From Ophiosphaerella korrae (taxonomy: Eukaryota; Ascomycota; Dothideomycetes; Pleosporales; Phaeosphaeriaceae), in NCBI GenBank assembly GCA_028456385.1, contig JALNQF010000639.1:1-18437 (forward strand): a DNA stretch of 18,437 bases, in the 5' to 3' direction. This document shows, one piece after another, positions 1 through 8,645 of this stretch. Numbering within the stretch: the first letter of the stretch is position 1; every line of letters begins with the position of its first letter. Below the pieces are notes generated by a model that was not told the DNA's origin, ran no database searches, and saw nothing but the letters and a program-made list of their open reading frames with translations. The translations under genes and the position numbers were made by a program.

Positions 1-1
1 G

Positions 2-3000
2 TTATTATTCCCTAATACTTACTACTAATAGTACTACTAGATAACTAATAAAATCCCCTTAGTAGTATACTATAGTATACTTAGATATTACTCTACTATA
101 GCTTTAAAGAAGCTAGTACTTAAACTATTATCTACTTCTATAGGGCCCCTAAGTAGGCACTCTAATAGGTATAAATAGAACTTATTAATAGATATTTAAA
201 CTATTAGTTATTATATAATTAAGGCCTTTACTAGAAGAAGTAGATATATACTTATAGTACTTACTTTAGATAAAATACTACTACTAGTATACTACTATAA
301 GGTAGCTAGAGAAGTAGATTATATATAATTTTATAAACTACTACCTATAGTAGAGCTTAAGGATATCTTGTCTATAGAACTACTCTAACTATATTAAGAC
401 CTAATACCTTACTTTAATAAGAAAGCTACTAAGGAACTTCTCTCTTATAAGCTACACGACCTAGAAATTACTTTTAAACTTAGTGCAAAAATCCTAGATA
501 CTAAACCTTACCTTTTTACTAGAAAATAAGATAAAGTAATCTAGAAATATATCTAAGAAATAGAAGACAAGGGCTTTATTAGTAAATACAGCTCCTTAGC
601 TAGGAATAACTTACTAATTATAGCTAAACTAGATAGTAGCTTATAAGTCTATATAGACTACTACAAGCTAAATAAATCTACTATTAAAGACTAGTACTCT
701 ATTCTATTCTTTAGAGAAATACTAGCCTACTTAAATAAAGTAAAGATATTCTCTAAATTTAACGTAATATACGCCTTTTACTACTTACGTATTACCCTAA
801 ATTTAGAATAGCTAACTACCTTTATTACCTACTTTAGTATATATACTTACAAGGTAGTACCTTTTAGCTTTACTAACGCACTAGCTACCTTCTAGTACGC
901 TATTAACTTAGCCTTACTAGAATATTTAGATAACTTCTATACTATATATATAGACAACGTCCTAATATACTCTAATAATAAAATAGACTATATTTAGTAC
1001 GTTTATAAAGTACTTACGTAACTAAAAGAGTAAGGCTTCTATATAGACTCTAAAAAATCTAGCCTTTATACTACTTTAGTTAAGTTTTTAAGTATAATTA
1101 TCTCTAATAAAGGAATTATAATAGATCCCTCTAAAGTTAAAGCTATCTAGGAGTAAGAAATACTAAAGACTACTAAAGAAGTCCTAGCCTTTCTAGGCTA
1201 TACTAGATTTCTCTAGCGCTTTATTAAGGATTACTTAAGCCTTACCTTACTACTTACTAAGTTAATTAAGTCTAAGGTTATTACTAAACTTACTAAAGGA
1301 GATAGGCTACCTCTTTTAAAGACCTAGTATAAGCTCTTTATAATTACCTAAGAATATATAAATACTTTTAATAAACTAAAAGCTACCTTCTAGCTAGGTA
1401 TAGTCTTACTTTACTTTAACCTCTTAAAACTAATCTATATCTAAACTAACGCCTCTAGGTAGGCTTTAGGTAGAGTAATAAGCTAACTAAACTAAGATAG
1501 AATCTAATAGCTAGTTAGCTTTTTCTTAAAAAAATACACCCTAGTAGAATATAATTATAATATCTATAACCTAGAACTTATAGCTATAATCTAAGTATTT
1601 AAAGAATAGAAACTAGAGCTTATAGGTAGTCTATATATAATCTACGTTATAATAGACTACTATAATTTAGAAACCTTTATAATAACTAAAAAGCTTAATT
1701 ACTACTAGGCCTACTAGTTATTATTCCTATTCTAATTTAATTTTTATATTAAATATACACCTAGTAATATAAATAAGGTTATAGACGCCCTAAGCTACTA
1801 ACTATAGGATTACCCTATAGACAATTCTAATCTACAAGTATTAGGAGCTAACTAAATTATCCTAAGCCCTTAAGTCTTAGCCCTAGGCGTAAAACCTACA
1901 CTAGATATAGTAATTTACGCTCTAAACCTTGTAGACCTATAAAAGCTAGATAGATTTACGCTAAAATAAGCTACTATAGTATACGCCTACCTTTACTATA
2001 TTATAGGAATAAAACCTATATTAGTAAACCTACTAGAGGATTTTCTACTACTCTATAATAGAGAACTAGACCTAGAACTCTTACTATATATTATTAACCT
2101 ACGCCTAATAGAAGAATTACTAGATATAGTATACTTAGAAGACTACGTAGCCTAAGCTCTATTTACTACTATAGATAGTAGATAACAAAAACTATTAAAA
2201 GCCTTCTATAAAGTAGGATACTACTTCTTATATACTAATATTAGCTCTACTAGATTAAAGAAAGAAAAGTACTTCTAAGTTAATAAAACACATCTATATA
2301 TCCCTCTAAACGCCTATCTACACTACTAAATCTTTAATTTATACTATAACTATTAGTTAGTAGGCTATAAAAGACCCTATAGCACGCTATATCTAATATA
2401 TAAGCACTATTATTAGCTTAAGATACCCTAAGCTATTAAGCAATTTTACAATATATACCTAATCTACTACTATATAAAGAACTTACAAGATAGTAAACTT
2501 AGTTACCTCTAACTTATACTAATTCCCTACGTACTCTAAACTAATATCTTAGTAGACTATATCTAAGCCTTACTAACTAGTAAAAACAGTAGCTAGATTT
2601 ATAAATATATCCTAGTAATTTACTACTACCTTATAAAAAGACGCTATTTCTTCCTCTATAAGTCCTTAAAACTAGAAAAAGCTACCTAATATTTTATATC
2701 TATTTTTAAGCTTTATAAAGTCCTAATAAATATTATATCTAATAGAGAGATAACTTTTATTAGCTAATTTTAGTACTACGTATATAAATACCTCTATATT
2801 ACGTAAAAGCTCTTAACTACGTACTACCTAGAAACTAATAGCTAAACTAAGCAAGTAAATTAAGCTCTAGAGATCTTTCTAAAGTAATACGTTAACTACG
2901 TATAAGATAACTAGGTAGCCTAGCTATATATAGCTAAGTTCTAGGTAAATAATACTATTAATATATCTATTAGGATAACCCTATTTCTTATAGATCTAGG

Positions 3001-3690
3001 GTATTACCTCTATAGTAGTATACACCCTAGCGAAAATAATAAAGATTAACTAAACTTAGCTTAATACAACTAAAGTATATAAGCTAATAAGCTACTTAAT
3101 ACCTATAGTAACCTAGTAGCCTACTTTAAAGAAAAAATACTCTAGGTATAATAAGAGTAAGTAGCTTAAGCTAATACCTTTTACTAAAGTAGACTAGTAT
3201 ATAAAGTTAGTAACTAAGCCTATATTAGTATAGCTAATTAGAGAACTACTTAGCTAACTCTAAAATTAGACTACTAATAAGTAGGCCTATACTCTATTAA
3301 GAGAGTTATCTATAATAGTAGAGTATATAAGCTAGTACTACCTTAAGAGATACTAAGTAAAGGCGTATTCTTAGTCTTCTCTCTAAAACTCTTACGCCTT
3401 AGAGATTAGAAGCTCTTACTAGATTAAGACTTACTATAGCTAATCTCTATTATTATTACTAATAAAGAAACTAGTAGTGTATATAAAGAATACCTAGTAG
3501 AAGCTATCTTAGATATACGCTTTAAAGAGCGTAAAAAATACATAAGATAGTACTACTTAGTCTACTAGACTAGCTATAATAAACCTATATAGGAGCTAGT
3601 AGAAGAATTTATAAAATATAAAGCTACCTTTAACTTTTACTAGAACTACCTAGAGAAAGCTAAACTACTAACTCTACGTATACCTAAAAA
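2..3690 (+). pseudogene. Element A pol pseudogene (RT, RNase H, integrase, chromodomain)
   Basis: Reading frame 2 of the window is full of TAG/TAA stops but otherwise encodes a pol polyprotein whose start lies upstream. Seen in this frame: RT block VYIDYYKLNK at about 647 (family VDYRKLN); FNVIYAFYYLRI near 760; PFSFTNALATF near 860 (family PFGLTNAPATF); catalytic YIDN at 947-958 where the family has YIDD; RNase H block TNAS at 1445-1456, with the catalytic Asp now Asn at 1448-1450; integrase zinc-finger block KHYY at 2402; first integrase Asp kept at 2555-2557; second Asp now Asn at 2741-2743; chromodomain from about 3488. All lie in one frame, so 3.3 kb decayed without a net indel. Asp-to-Asn at three catalytic sites is what G-to-A RIP produces. 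The protease was not located and may lie to the left of the window. The original stop cannot be told from RIP-made stops. Confidence 0.9.
3476..3625 (+). other. Chromodomain-coding segment of element A
   Basis: In the pol frame this reads EYLVEAILDIRFKERKKYIR, then a Tyr-rich stretch and a segment corresponding to the chromodomain WKGY...TWEP core (here with stop codons at the Trp positions), then EEFIKYKAT. This is the C-terminal chromodomain typical of fungal chromoviruses, which is known to direct integration towards heterochromatin marked by methylated H3K9. The assignment comes from motif recognition by eye. The encoded domain is not functional here. Confidence 0.8.
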
Positions 3691-4000
3691 ATAGAGCCTT
3701 AACAAAGACGTAACCTATTAGAGTATCTTAACCTACTAATAGGTATAAAAAAGCCTCCTCTAAGGCGTAATTACTACCTTTAGCCCTTACTAGAACTACT
3801 TAAATAAGCCTAAAACTATTAATAGGCGTAAAAAAGCTCTTTATAAGGTATAATTACTACTTTTAACTTTTACTAAAACTACCTAGAGAAGCCTAAAACT
3901 CTAACTATATACCTAAAATAGAGCTTAATAAAGACGTAACCTAGTAAAATACCCTAGCTATTAGTAGGCGTAAAAAGGCCCTCTAAGGCGCAATTAGAAA
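3621..4000 (+). repeat. Degenerate tandem repeat after the A chromodomain (about 150-bp unit, 3 copies)
   Basis: Three copies of a block run from about 3621, 3776 and 3857. Each starts with a version of ctacctttaacttttactag, goes through aactaccta..aagcctaaa, and ends near aggcgtaaaaa...taaggcgtaatta. Copies 1 and 3 are about 150 bp and share an inner segment with ttaa.aaagacgtaacc. Copy 2 is about 80 bp and lacks that inner part. The first copy overlaps the end of the chromodomain coding sequence, so the array arose by duplicating the pol 3' end. Confidence 0.75.
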
Positions 4001-4634
4001 ACTTTACTACTAGCTAAAGACAAATTATAGCGCAAAAATAGTAAGAATAGTTTACTTTAGCTAGTAAGTATAGGACTCTTTTTAGGTTAGGGCCTACCCC
4101 TACTACTATAGCTATAACTACTACGCTCTCTTATAACTAGTTACGCGTAGGTCTAGTTTACTATTATAGAATTTATAACTAGCTACTAAATTCTTAGCTA
4201 GGGCTGCTTTGCGCTACCTACTCCCTAATACTTCTAAATATTAGGCTTACTATATCCTCTATATTAACAAACCTACTTATTACAAAGCCTATATCTATAG
4301 TAAGTACTTATATAGAGATCTAGCGCTATTAAGTTACTTAGTAGTATTAACTTTACTTTCCTTTATACTATATATAAATACTTTTAGGTTTAATTTTATT
4401 AGTATAGAGTAAAAGTAGTAGAAAAGAGTTTATAGTTAATACGTTTTATATATAGAAGTTACGTAGGTCTTAATTTTATACTAAAATTAGTAAAAACCTT
4501 AGCTCTATACTCTATAAATAACGATTTCGACTCTAAAAATAGTTAACCTCTTTAACTCTAGCTACTACTACTACTACCTAATAGGTATTATTAGTTAATT
4601 AGAGCCTTTTTTAAGCTCTAGGAATTCGCTCTTT
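4001..4634 (+). other. Element A 3' region between pol repeats and polypurine tract; no clear gene
   Basis: About 630 bases with no recognised domain. A plus-strand frame from about 4200 to 4390 has few stops (it starts RAALRYLLPNTSKY at 4198), and the patch gggctgctttgcgctacc at 4201-4218 is less AT-rich than its surroundings. This could be the remnant of a small extra reading frame or simply a long 3' untranslated region; the sequence alone does not decide. Confidence 0.4.
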
Positions 4635-4648
4635 AAAAGGAGGGAGAC
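4635..4648 (+). promoter_or_regulatory. Polypurine tract of element A
   Basis: The purine run aaaaggagggagac lies immediately upstream of the 3' LTR start at 4650, where plus-strand priming occurs in LTR retrotransposons. It is one of the few G-rich runs in the window. Confidence 0.8.
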
Positions 4649-4706
4649 GTGTAAGAGAGTTATCTCTTATATCTCTTATTTTCGTACTAATATTAGAAAG
4701 TTTGTA

Positions 4707-4838
4707 ACTTACTAATATTACAAACTTACTAATATTACAAACTTACTAATATTACAAACTTACTAATATCGCAAACTTACTAATATTACGAACTTACTAA
4801 TATATTAGTAAGTTTACAACTTACTAATATTTAACTAC
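4707..4838 (+). repeat. 17-bp minisatellite in the family I LTR
   Basis: Five complete units of acttactaatattacaa occur back to back at 4707-4723, 4724-4740, 4741-4757, 4758-4774 and 4775-4791. A partial unit follows, then an inverted unit and one more partial unit. Units 4 and 5 differ by substitutions. The B LTR has about three units (17273-17331). Confidence 0.9.
4791..4814. repeat. Perfect 24-bp palindrome inside the LTR minisatellite
   Basis: A direct unit and an inverted unit meet here, giving aacttactaata and its exact reverse complement with no spacer. The B LTR lacks it, so it arose in A or was lost from B. Confidence 0.9.
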
Positions 4839-4861
4839 CTTTTTACTTTTAGTTAGCGCTT

Positions 4862-4896
4862 AGTAAGCTACTAGGTATATATACCTAGTACTTACT
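4862..4896. repeat. LTR palindrome with TATATA core (A copy)
   Basis: A perfect 22-bp palindrome at 4869-4890 (tactaggtata followed by tatacctagta) is flanked by complementary agtaag and cttact, separated by one unpaired base. The same structure is at 17212-17233 in the B LTR. The core could serve as a TATA-type promoter element; that role is inference. Confidence 0.8.
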
Positions 4897-4984
4897 TAGA
4901 TAGCTTTATCTACTATTTACTCTTTTTAGTTAATTATTAAAACTACCTTATTAAGTTATCTTACGTAAAGTCTACCTTATATTA

Positions 4985-6190
4985 TTAAAGGATCGACAAA
5001 ACCCTAGATAAGTTACTAAGAGATTACTATATCCTAAAAGTAAGATAAATAGTAATAGAGATACTACGAGATTATATAGAATACTAGAGAAATAAGTATA
5101 ATAGATATATACTATATAGAGTATTACAACTAGTAGAAGTACTAGAATAACTATAGGAAGTTATTACAATAGACTTTATTACAAAACTACTAAAGTCTAA
5201 GAACTTAATATTAGGAGTTAAGTACAATAGAATCCTAATAATAGTAGATAAACTTACAAAGTACTTATACTTTAGACTATATAAAAAGAAATGTAGGATA
5301 GAGGTTACTATATACTAGATCCTAGGAACTATAATTAGCTAATATAGGCTACTAGATAAAATTATTATAGATAGAGATGTAAGATTTATATTAAAATTAT
5401 AGAGAACGATAATAGTACAATTAGGAATTAAATATACAATATCTATAGTATATTATCTACAAATAGATAGATAATTAGAATAAATAAATTAGATAGTAGA
5501 ATAATACTTAAGATACTACCTTAACTATAACTAGAACAATTAGGTATAACTACTACCTATAGCATAGTTAGTATATAACAGCGTAAAGAATATAGTAATA
5601 AGAGTATTACTCTTTTTTACAAACTATAGATTTAATCCTAATGTATATAGAATACTAAGATTAGAAGTATCTTAGTTTCTAAGAAGAGAAAACTTTACTA
5701 ATAGACTTAGAGATATATATAATTAACTAAAATAGGATATAGAATTCCTATATAATTGAATAGCAAAGTACTACAACAAAAAGTATAAAGAAAGACCTTA
5801 ATTTAGAAAGAGATAAAAAGTATAGTTAGTACGCAAGAATATTAGGAGTAAATAACCTAGTTTAAAACTAGACTACGTTAAAATAAGACTATATAAAATT
5901 AATAAAGAAGTTATACTAGTTATATTTAAATTAGAGCTACTAAGTAAAATAAAGATATACTTAACCTTCTATATAGTACTACTTAAGATAGTACTATAGA
6001 ACGTAGAACTACTAGTATACAAAGTAGATATATATAGAGAACAAGAAGAATAGGAAGTTAAAGAAATTCTAGTATACTAGTTCTATAATAGTAGAAACTA
6101 CTACCTAGTAAAATAGATAGGGATAGACGAGAAAAGACAACTATAGGAAGAAATATAGGAACTAGAAGACTTCTAAAGTTAAAACCCTCT
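4985..6190 (+). pseudogene. Element D pol pseudogene, integrase and chromodomain part
   Basis: Seen: IDFITKLLKSKNLILGVKY at about 5172, carrying the first integrase Asp; IDRDVRFILK at about 5368, with the second Asp-containing block intact; and LVYNSVKN near 5560. Then comes the GPY-type segment and a chromodomain at about 6050-6175. In-frame TAG/TAA are frequent. The element C counterpart on the minus strand at 8648-9842 matches throughout, except that C lacks one base near 9638. The N-terminal half of pol, and gag, would lie to the left of the window beyond element A. The RIP load looks slightly lower than in A: more CpA remains, for example acaa in ttacaatagac. Confidence 0.85.
6050..6175 (+). 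other. Chromodomain-coding segment of element D
   Basis: Reads EVKEILVY, stop, FYNSRNYYLVK, stop, then a segment matching the chromodomain core GYDE.DNTWE in position. It aligns with the minus-strand chromodomain of C at 8648-8770. The segment is inactivated by stops. Confidence 0.75.
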
Positions 6191-6815
6191 AGAACGCCTT
6201 ATAGTAAATTAAGAAAACTAACAATACTACTACTAGATAGAGAGGCGCTAGGAACGTTTAATGCGATAGGAGCTAGAATAGCCTAAACTACATCCTTAAG
6301 GTCTATCTTACCCTCTAAGGCACGAGACTATTTAGATAATTTAGCGTTATTATAAGCTTTTATCTTACAAAGACGCTTAATACAAGAATAAAAATCTACT
6401 AGCTTATAAAGAGTTAGCTTATACTTAGCTTTAGCCTCTATAAGCTATAATAATAGTATCTCTTAAGCCTAGTTAATAGATCGCCCTATATAACTTAGTA
6501 AGAAAAGACTATATAGAAATTAAGCACCTATACTCTATAAGAGAAATACTAGAAGGTGTATACTTATATTAAATATTAGCTAGAATTTACTTATTATAGT
6601 ATTTACTATCCTTTAAAGATACAAGGTAAGTAAGCTTTAATTAAGTATAATAGGCGCAAGGAAATATCTTAACCCTATTATAAGTAATATAAGTAATAAG
6701 AAGAAGTTTATTACGATTAGAACGCGAAAACATAGAGAATAATAAGGAACTAGAAATAAATAAAGAAACTAGACTAATAACCTTAGGCCTAGGATAGAGA
6801 AACGAGGACCTACTT
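6191..6815 (+). other. Element D region between chromodomain and polypurine tract
   Basis: About 620 bases with no recognised domain. It matches the equivalent C region (7983-8645, minus strand) only in patches: agatagagaggcg near 6235, tataagagaaatactagaa near 6535, and the stretch around ataaccttaggcctaggatag near 6777. A plus-strand frame around 6520-6700 is fairly open apart from TAG/TAA, so an additional short coding region is possible but not shown. Confidence 0.4.
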
Positions 6816-6829
6816 AGAGAGAGGAATAG
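6816..6829 (+). promoter_or_regulatory. Polypurine tract of element D
   Basis: agagagaggaatag directly precedes the LTR start TGTTACG at 6830. It parallels agaggaggagatag upstream of the C 3' LTR. Confidence 0.75.
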
Positions 6830-7284
6830 TGTTACGACTATAACAAGAGAAAACTAATTTAAGCTAATTAGCCCTACTATAGGTAACAATAACGTATATA
6901 ACCTATAGGATAACGAACTAGATTAAGAGACTAATTATAATAGGGACACGTAATAAATTTACAATTTGTAATCTTAGTAAATATAAAGTATAAAGCTAGC
7001 TAAGAGACCTAGGGACACGTAATAAATTTGTAATTAGCGATCTTAGTAAACACAAAGTATAAAGCTAGCTAAGAGACCTAGGTATATAGTTAGTAGTAAT
7101 ACCTATTATTAGGATAGTATTAGTAATTTAATTATTAACTACGAGTGATAATACTAAGATAGTTACAAAGCATCTTCTATTGTTTATAGCCTATTATAGA
7201 TTATAATACAAACTTTTATTATAAACTCTTAATCTACTAATACCTTTAGGTACTAAGAAGTTAACCCTAGTAACACCTATTATA
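6830..7284 (+). repeat. 3' LTR of element D (family II, divergent subtype)
   Basis: Starts TGTTACGACTATAACAAGAG and ends cctattata, 455 bp. The first 25 or so bases and the last 180 or so match the reverse complement of the C LTRs: ctattattaggatagtattagtaatttaatt at 7104 onward, tatagcctattatagatta, and the end at aaccctagtaacacctatta. The middle differs: D has two 69-bp repeats where C has 32-bp units. Confidence 0.87.
6942..7079 (+). repeat. 69-bp tandem duplication in the D LTR
   Basis: Copies at 6942-7010 and 7011-7079 both start agggacacgtaataaattt and end agctagctaagagacct. They differ mainly at a few C/T and G/A sites and in the segment after aaattt. No counterpart is seen in the C LTRs. 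Confidence 0.92.
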
Positions 7285-7538
7285 GTCTAGCTTCCTAATA
7301 CCTATCTTTCTATAGCCCTAGTATAAAATTATTTTAGAGTTCTTAGTTTTAATTATAGTAGCCTTTTTACTAGTTAGGTATATTCCTCTAAATACGCTTT
7401 CTAGTTATAGTTAATAGTATTTTAGTTCTTATAAGGTTATAGCTAGTTCTTTCTTAAAGTTTTATATCTACGCTCTTAGTTTAGCTCTTATAGGCGCTAG
7501 GGTATAAAGCTAGGTTTACTTAAAGCTTATATCTAGGT
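7285..7538 (-). pseudogene. Displaced C-terminal piece of element B gag
   Basis: This 254-bp island lies between the D LTR (ends 7284) and the C 3' LTR (starts 7539). Read on the minus strand, it continues the B gag frame from 14579 directly: ..ENKVNNYN joins LDISFK using a single copy of the TAGGT duplication. It then runs through a Lys/Thr-rich stretch (LTSKKATIIKTKNSKIILY) and IGIRKLD to the D boundary. The basic composition fits a Gag C-terminus, but no zinc knuckle is seen before D cuts it off. Confidence 0.8.
7534..7538. repeat. Target-site duplication of element C, left copy (TAGGT)
   Basis: taggt immediately precedes the C LTR terminus TGTAATAGG at 7539 and is identical to 14574-14578 beyond the other end of C. 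Five bases is the usual length for Ty3/gypsy. Confidence 0.93.
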
Positions 7539-7967
7539 TGTAATAGGCTTACTAGGGTCGACTTCCTAGTAGCCTATTCTATTATTAGTAGATTAGGAGG
7601 TAATAACAAAATCTTGTATAGTAATCTATAATAGGCTATAAATAATAGAAGATATTTTGTAACTATCTTAGTATTATTACTTATAGTTAATAATTAAATT
7701 ACTAATACTATCCTAATAATGCGTATCCTATTAACTATATACTTGTAGTAATCTATTTGTACTACATTATAGATTACTACTAATCTATTTATATATAACT
7801 ATAGATTACTACTAATCTATTTATACGTAATTATAGATTACTACTACGTATTCTAGTTGTGTATAGTTTCCTAATTAAAGTTATTACTCTACTTATTCTA
7901 TACTTTGTTAGTACCTAAGTTAAGACTAATTAGTTCTATCTTAATTTCTCTTGTTACGCCTATAATA
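7539..7967 (-). repeat. 3' LTR of element C
   Basis: 429 bp. The plus strand reads tgtaataggcttactagg at the left end and cctataata at the right end, the latter being a RIP-changed TGTTATAGG start. It aligns with 14114-14573 along its whole length but has two complete 32-bp units (7770-7801 and 7802-7833) instead of three. It is more strongly RIP-changed than the 5' copy, for example ttattctatactttgttagtacc against tcgtcctatacttcgttagcacc. Confidence 0.95.
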
Positions 7968-7982
7968 CTATCTCCTCCTCTA
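7968..7982 (-). promoter_or_regulatory. Polypurine tract of element C
   Basis: The plus strand ctatctcctcctcta, read on the minus strand as tagaggaggagatag, lies directly upstream of the 3' LTR in element orientation. Its position and composition match the tracts of A and D. Confidence 0.8.
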
Positions 7983-8645
7983 GATAGGTCCTAGTTTTCT
8001 TATCTTAGAGCTAAGGTTATTAATCTAATTTCTTTATTAATATAGAGTTCTTTATCCTCTCTTATACTTACTAAATCTACTCTTTATTATCTTTAATTAG
8101 TAGATTATATATTACGTTATAGTATTACTATATTTCTTTATTCTTGTTATAAATCTTCTAATCCTCTTCTAGAGTATATTTCTTTAAAATATAGTAAGGC
8201 TTATAAGGTATATATTTATACTAATACTTATATATCTTATAACTTTTCTAGTATTTCTCTTATAGAATATAGGTTAACAATACTTATTTATACGTCTATA
8301 CTTATTTATAATAGAGAGAGCTATTAACTATACTTAAGATAAACTATCTAAATAGATTGCTAAGGCTAAAAAAGAACGTAATTAGATTCTAAGTATATAG
8401 GTAGAAAATTACACTTATCTAATTTATCTCTATAAGATAAAGGCCTTAAATAATAAGAAGTCTATTACTTAAGCTACTTTTATAGAGTCTAAGCTTAATT
8501 TTAAAGCTATAGTTAGGGCTACTCCTACTATACTAGACGCTCCTATCGCCTCTCTATTTAGTAGTAGTACTATTAGTTTTCTTAATTCGCTATAAGGCGC
8601 TCTAGAGAGTTTTAACTTTAGAACTCCTCTAGTTTCTTAGAGTAA
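7983..8645 (-). other. Element C region between chromodomain and polypurine tract
   Basis: About 660 bases without a recognised domain, equivalent to 6191-6815 in D. On the minus strand, two frames between about 8330 and 8000 give basic or glutamine-rich readings if TAG/TAA are regarded as RIP products, but neither is clearly favoured. It could be a long 3' untranslated region or the decayed end of an extended pol or third reading frame. Confidence 0.4.

Larger units (their letters stand above)
1..4982 (+). mobile_element. Element A: Ty3/gypsy chromovirus (family I), 3' portion, RIP-degraded
   Basis: Plus-strand LTR retrotransposon cut by the left window edge. In order it shows a pre-RT region, reverse transcriptase, RNase H, integrase, a C-terminal chromodomain, a repeat-bearing 3' region, a polypurine tract and a 3' LTR. 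The domain order RT-RH-IN-chromodomain defines Ty3/gypsy chromoviruses. Its LTR is the reverse complement of one at 17118-17366, which establishes family I. Right of the LTR the sequence switches at once to the integrase of element D, so A most likely inserted into D; its 5' half and the rest of D are expected to the left of the window. The right boundary is uncertain by about 4 bases because CA ends have become TA. Confidence 0.9.
4650..4982 (+). repeat. 3' LTR of element A (family I LTR)
   Basis: Starts TGTAAGAGAG just after the polypurine tract and ends near ctaccttata, about 333 bp. It matches, in reverse complement, the LTR of element B at 17118-17366 over nearly its full length, including tatctcttattttcg, the palindrome tactaggtatatatacctagta and ttattaagttatctta. 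It is longer than the B copy because its 17-bp minisatellite has more units. The sequence to its right is homologous to element C at about 9842 leftwards, which fixes the boundary to within a few bases. Confidence 0.88.
4983..7284 (+). mobile_element. Element D: Ty3/gypsy chromovirus (family II), 3' portion, interrupted by A
   Basis: Plus-strand fragment that starts inside the integrase zinc-finger region and continues through integrase, chromodomain, 3' region, polypurine tract and 3' LTR. It is homologous to element C in the opposite orientation; its start aligns with C at about 9842. The abrupt start at the end of the A LTR indicates that A inserted here. The right end at 7284 (cctattata, family end CCTATTACA) abuts a 254-bp piece of B gag, so D itself sits in B. 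The candidate target duplication is gtcta at 7285-7289; its partner is outside the window. Confidence 0.88.

Noticed and set aside
2..3690. A reassigned genetic code, with TAG/TAA read as Gln or Trp
   Set aside because: Reading through the stops gives sensible proteins, but catalytic Asp is also Asn and zinc Cys/His are Tyr, and the changes affect both strands alike. RIP explains all of these; a code change explains only the stops.
4707..4838. Short regular repeats that could suggest a CRISPR array
   Set aside because: Units are 17 bp head to tail without unique spacers, and lie inside an LTR of a eukaryotic-type retrotransposon.
4650..4982. A solo LTR
   Set aside because: It is preceded by a polypurine tract and a full pol relic in the same orientation, so it is the 3' LTR of A.
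7285..7538. The 254-bp island as an independent gene or solo element
   Set aside because: It joins the B gag frame precisely through the TAGGT duplication, so it is a displaced piece of B.
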